The notes below the pieces were generated by a model. It saw nothing but the letters and a program-made list of their open reading frames with translations. It made no database searches and was not told where the DNA came from. The position numbers were made by a program, and so were the translations under genes. Source: Actinomycetota bacterium (lineage in GTDB: Bacteria; Actinomycetota; Actinomycetes; S36-B12; UBA10799). Taken from it: 8,883 nt of DNA. The stretch is taken from assembly GCA_003452655.1 (NCBI GenBank), contig DMNR01000356.1:1-8883 (forward strand), given 5' to 3'. Each line of letters opens with the position of its first letter. Position 1 is the first letter of the stretch. Below, piece by piece: positions 6,906-8,883 of this stretch.

Positions 6906-7695
6906 TCTGGTGCGCGGTTGCATCGCCGATGAGTTCGGCCGTGACGGTTTCTGTGTGCTGCGCGGCGCCATTTCCCAGTCTGACTGGCAGCTCCTCCGCG
7001 AACGCTGTCTCGACAATCTGTGCAGCTATGAAGCAACACCCGAGCTCAGCGACAAGTCGGGAGGCATCCAATCGATGCATCTCCCACTCCTTGGGTGGGG
7101 TGACCGGTGGCTTGATGCTGCGGCCGAGGCGCCGACGGTTGAACAGGCTGCCGCTCTGCTGACAGGCAGACACGTCTTCTGCGATCCGCTCACGGTGGAG
7201 GCCGTGTCCTACAGATCGTCTGTGCCATGGCACCGTGATGCGACAGTCGACACGCTCGGGGTGAAGTTCGTTGCATACCTCGACGGTCTGACCGGCGAAA
7301 ACGCGCTGCTCATGGCGGCAGGCTCCCATCGTTCGTTGGTTCCTTCGGAGTCGGAGATCCTGGCGCTTCACACCATCTCGGTGCTTGAGGTTGACGCAGG
7401 CGATGTGATTGCGTTCGATCTGCGGTCATGGCACGCCAATTTTGGTGTCGGTCCACGCACGCAATGGACGATCACGTTCCTTGCGGCGCCGGATACTGCC
7501 GCCGAGCGCGCCGCCGCAGAGCACTGGCTTCGAGAGGGCGAGAGTTACGACGCGGCGCCGACTGGGATTGATCGGTCATGGGTCAATCCGAACTGGTTCG
7601 CGTCGGCGTCAAGCGATTCCGTACGTGAGCGCTGGGTGGCGCAGATGGCGGACCTTGGCCGTGTCGCCGCCAGCGCAACGCGTGTCCGCCCATGA
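6892..7695 (+). CDS. PhyH-like Fe(II)/2-oxoglutarate dioxygenase
   Basis: A 267-residue phytanoyl-CoA dioxygenase-family protein. Seen: an opening EFGRDGFCVLRGAIS (14-28), typical of the family ('f..dGfvvlrg.is'), the iron-binding facial triad H114 and D116 in PWHRDATVD plus H181 in SWHANFGVGPRTQW, and R189 as the likely 2-oxoglutarate anchor. The segment LDGLTGENALLMAAGSHRS (130-148) matches the usual 'l.pl...nG.L.vipGSHr'. Known family reactions include hydroxylation, halogenation, epoxidation and ring formation on small molecules or peptides. The HxD triad is intact, so halogenation is unlikely (Fe/2OG halogenases replace the Asp/Glu with Ala or Gly). It is the third Fe/2OG-type active site in the operon. 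ATG 6892 overlaps the preceding gene by 14 nt; the stop overlaps the next start by 4 nt (ATGA). Confidence 0.9.
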   Translation: MFAADLVRGCIADEFGRDGFCVLRGAISQSDWQLLRERCLDNLCSYEATPELSDKSGGIQSMHLPLLGWGDRWLDAAAEAPTVEQAAALLTGRHVFCDPLTVEAVSYRSSVPWHRDATVDTLGVKFVAYLDGLTGENALLMAAGSHRSLVPSESEILALHTISVLEVDAGDVIAFDLRSWHANFGVGPRTQWTITFLAAPDTAAERAAAEHWLREGESYDAAPTGIDRSWVNPNWFASASSDSVRERWVAQMADLGRVAASATRVRP

Positions 7696-8883
7696 GCGGA
7701 CTTCCAGGCCTAGGCCGCCACTCGTTCGAGGGAGCGAAGCTTGTCATCTGGGATCTTGATGGCACGATTTGGCACGGAGTGCTAGCGGAAGGCGATGTGA
7801 CGCCTATCGGCCGGGCCCTAGAGGTTGTCCGTGCATTGCGGGCCGCTGGGGTGGTGCAATCGATCTGCTCTCACAATGACTTCGAGACGGCGCAGCGGGA
7901 GTTGACTCTTCTCGGTATCTGGGGTGCCTTCGTCTTCCCTCGCATCGGCTACCGACCAAAGCCAGAAATGGTCAAGGAGATCATTGCGTGTGCGCAATTT
8001 CGCGTCGAGCAGGTACTGGTCATCGATGACGAACCGCGGATGGTCGCCGAAGCGATTGAGACGTGCGGAGTGATCGGAGCGGCCTCGGAGGAGGCGGTGA
8101 CCTGGACACTGCCGCTCCCCGTCGCAGATCCTGAGTCTCGCCTCTCCCACTACCGAGTCCTCGAGCGGAGGGCGGCCTCGTTGCAGCCGAACGATGTGCT
8201 CAGCGGCGACGGGTTTCTACGCAGGTCCCACATCACGGTGGAACTACGCAGCGCTGCTGACCTCGCTGACCGGGTTCTGGACCTTGCAGCCAGGGCATTC
8301 CAGCTGAACTACACACGCCAGCCGGTGACAGCTGCTGAAGTCGCTGAGTTTGCTGCTCGCCCTGAATTCGAACTCCGGGTGGTCAGCGTCCGTGATCGAT
8401 TTGGTGACTACGGCATCGCAGGGTTCTATGTGCTGGACACCACCAGACGACTGTTGGTGCACTTCGTCTTCTCCTGCCGTGTTCTGGGCATGGGCATCGA
8501 CGCATACGTCTGGCAGCGACTTGGAAGGCCGGAGTTGGCGCATACCGGCGAGGAGGCGCCGTCGATGGCTGCCTTGGGACGACGAGTGGACTGGGTCACG
8601 GAAGGCGCCCACGGGTATCGCGGCCCTATCCCCCAGGTTGACGTGCTCATCAAAGGGGGATGTGAAGTCGAAGCGACCGCCTCTTACATTCAGCCTGAAC
8701 TAGGCGCGGCCACTCTTGAGACGATCGCAACGATTGATCGGGTCCAGCGATTTGGGCATTCGAGCCTCGACACGCTCATGTCGCTGACCGCAGGCTTCGG
8801 GCCTCAGTTGGACCAGGTGCCCTGGCTTCGCGGTTCGGAAACGGCGCTGGCGAGTTCCAAGTGGCGCGTCGTCATACTCAGTC
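7692..8883 (+). CDS. FkbH-like HAD-IIIC protein, 3' end cut by window
   Basis: The frame stays open from ATG 7692 to the window edge (397 complete codons, no stop), so the C-terminus is missing. Residues about 15-130 are a HAD phosphatase-like domain of the IIIC/FkbH type: motif I DLDGTIWHG (21-29), motif II SHND (60-63, SKND in classical FkbH), motif III RPKPEMV (88-94) and acidic motif IV IDDEP (111-115). Residues about 180-290 match the FkbH acyltransferase-like half: AFQLNYTR (202-209), FGDYGIAGFYVL (237-248) and FVFSCRVLGMGID (258-270). From about 315 an extension continues (VDVLIKGGCEVEATASYI, 316-333), which may start an SGNH-like domain such as FkbH proteins often carry at the opposite end; this is tentative. 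Classical FkbH loads a glyceryl unit from 1,3-bisphosphoglycerate onto an acyl carrier protein. No carrier protein is visible here, so the acceptor is unknown. Coupled to the PhyH gene by an ATGA overlap. Confidence 0.87.
   Translation, partial: MSGLPGLGRHSFEGAKLVIWDLDGTIWHGVLAEGDVTPIGRALEVVRALRAAGVVQSICSHNDFETAQRELTLLGIWGAFVFPRIGYRPKPEMVKEIIACAQFRVEQVLVIDDEPRMVAEAIETCGVIGAASEEAVTWTLPLPVADPESRLSHYRVLERRAASLQPNDVLSGDGFLRRSHITVELRSAADLADRVLDLAARAFQLNYTRQPVTAAEVAEFAARPEFELRVVSVRDRFGDYGIAGFYVLDTTRRLLVHFVFSCRVLGMGIDAYVWQRLGRPELAHTGEEAPSMAALGRRVDWVTEGAHGYRGPIPQVDVLIKGGCEVEATASYIQPELGAATLETIATIDRVQRFGHSSLDTLMSLTAGFGPQLDQVPWLRGSETALASSKWRVVILS

Noticed and set aside
1..8883. CRISPR array, insertion sequence, tRNA or rRNA
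   Set aside because: I saw no spaced repeats, transposase motifs, terminal inverted repeats, cloverleaf or rRNA-like sequence on either strand.

Overview
This 8.9 kb window is a compact biosynthetic locus, most likely from an actinomycete. Supporting signs are the GC-rich sequence, GTG starts, chained overlapping genes, and enzyme families typical of Actinomycetota (FxsB-type radical SAM, αKG-HExxH, PhyH, amidohydrolase-2). Codon use is not extremely GC-rich, and the genus cannot be set from the sequence alone. No ribosomal, tRNA or housekeeping gene is present to anchor it.

Layout. Positions 1-421 hold no gene I can support. Positions 422-1414 (minus strand) encode a short acyl-CoA-dehydrogenase-fold flavoprotein. 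A ~95 bp divergent intergenic region follows. From about 1509 to the right edge, seven plus-strand genes form one probable operon: (A) a 58-residue candidate RiPP precursor with a His/Gly/Asn/Ser-rich C-terminus; (B) an FxsB-like radical SAM/SPASM maturase; (C) a SAM methyltransferase fused to an unrecognised C-terminal domain; (D) an αKG-HExxH-type domain fused to a prolyl-4-hydroxylase-like Fe(II)/2-oxoglutarate oxygenase; (E) an amidohydrolase-2 metalloenzyme; (F) a PhyH-like Fe(II)/2-oxoglutarate dioxygenase; (G) an FkbH-like HAD-IIIC protein with an acyltransferase-like middle domain, cut by the window end. Genes B to G are chained by overlaps of 4, 14, 1, 14 and 4 nt, which indicates co-transcription and translational coupling.

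Interpretation. The layout suggests a RiPP pathway. The precursor's last 12 residues contain three tandem His-x-(Asn/Ser) units (HGN, HGS, HNS) preceded by Trp-Phe-Lys. This resembles the aromatic-x-x tripeptides that FxsB-type enzymes close into three-residue cyclophanes. Three separate Fe/2OG-type active sites (HExxH, P4H-like, PhyH-like) could then hydroxylate or otherwise oxidise the crosslinked core. The methyltransferase, amidohydrolase and FkbH-like protein are further candidate tailoring steps, and the divergent flavoprotein may belong too. The individual families are recognisable. The combination, the His-repeat core, the HExxH-P4H fusion and an FkbH-like enzyme in a RiPP locus are not something I can match to a characterised product. 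No transporter, protease, regulator or immunity gene is visible; any such gene would lie beyond 8883.
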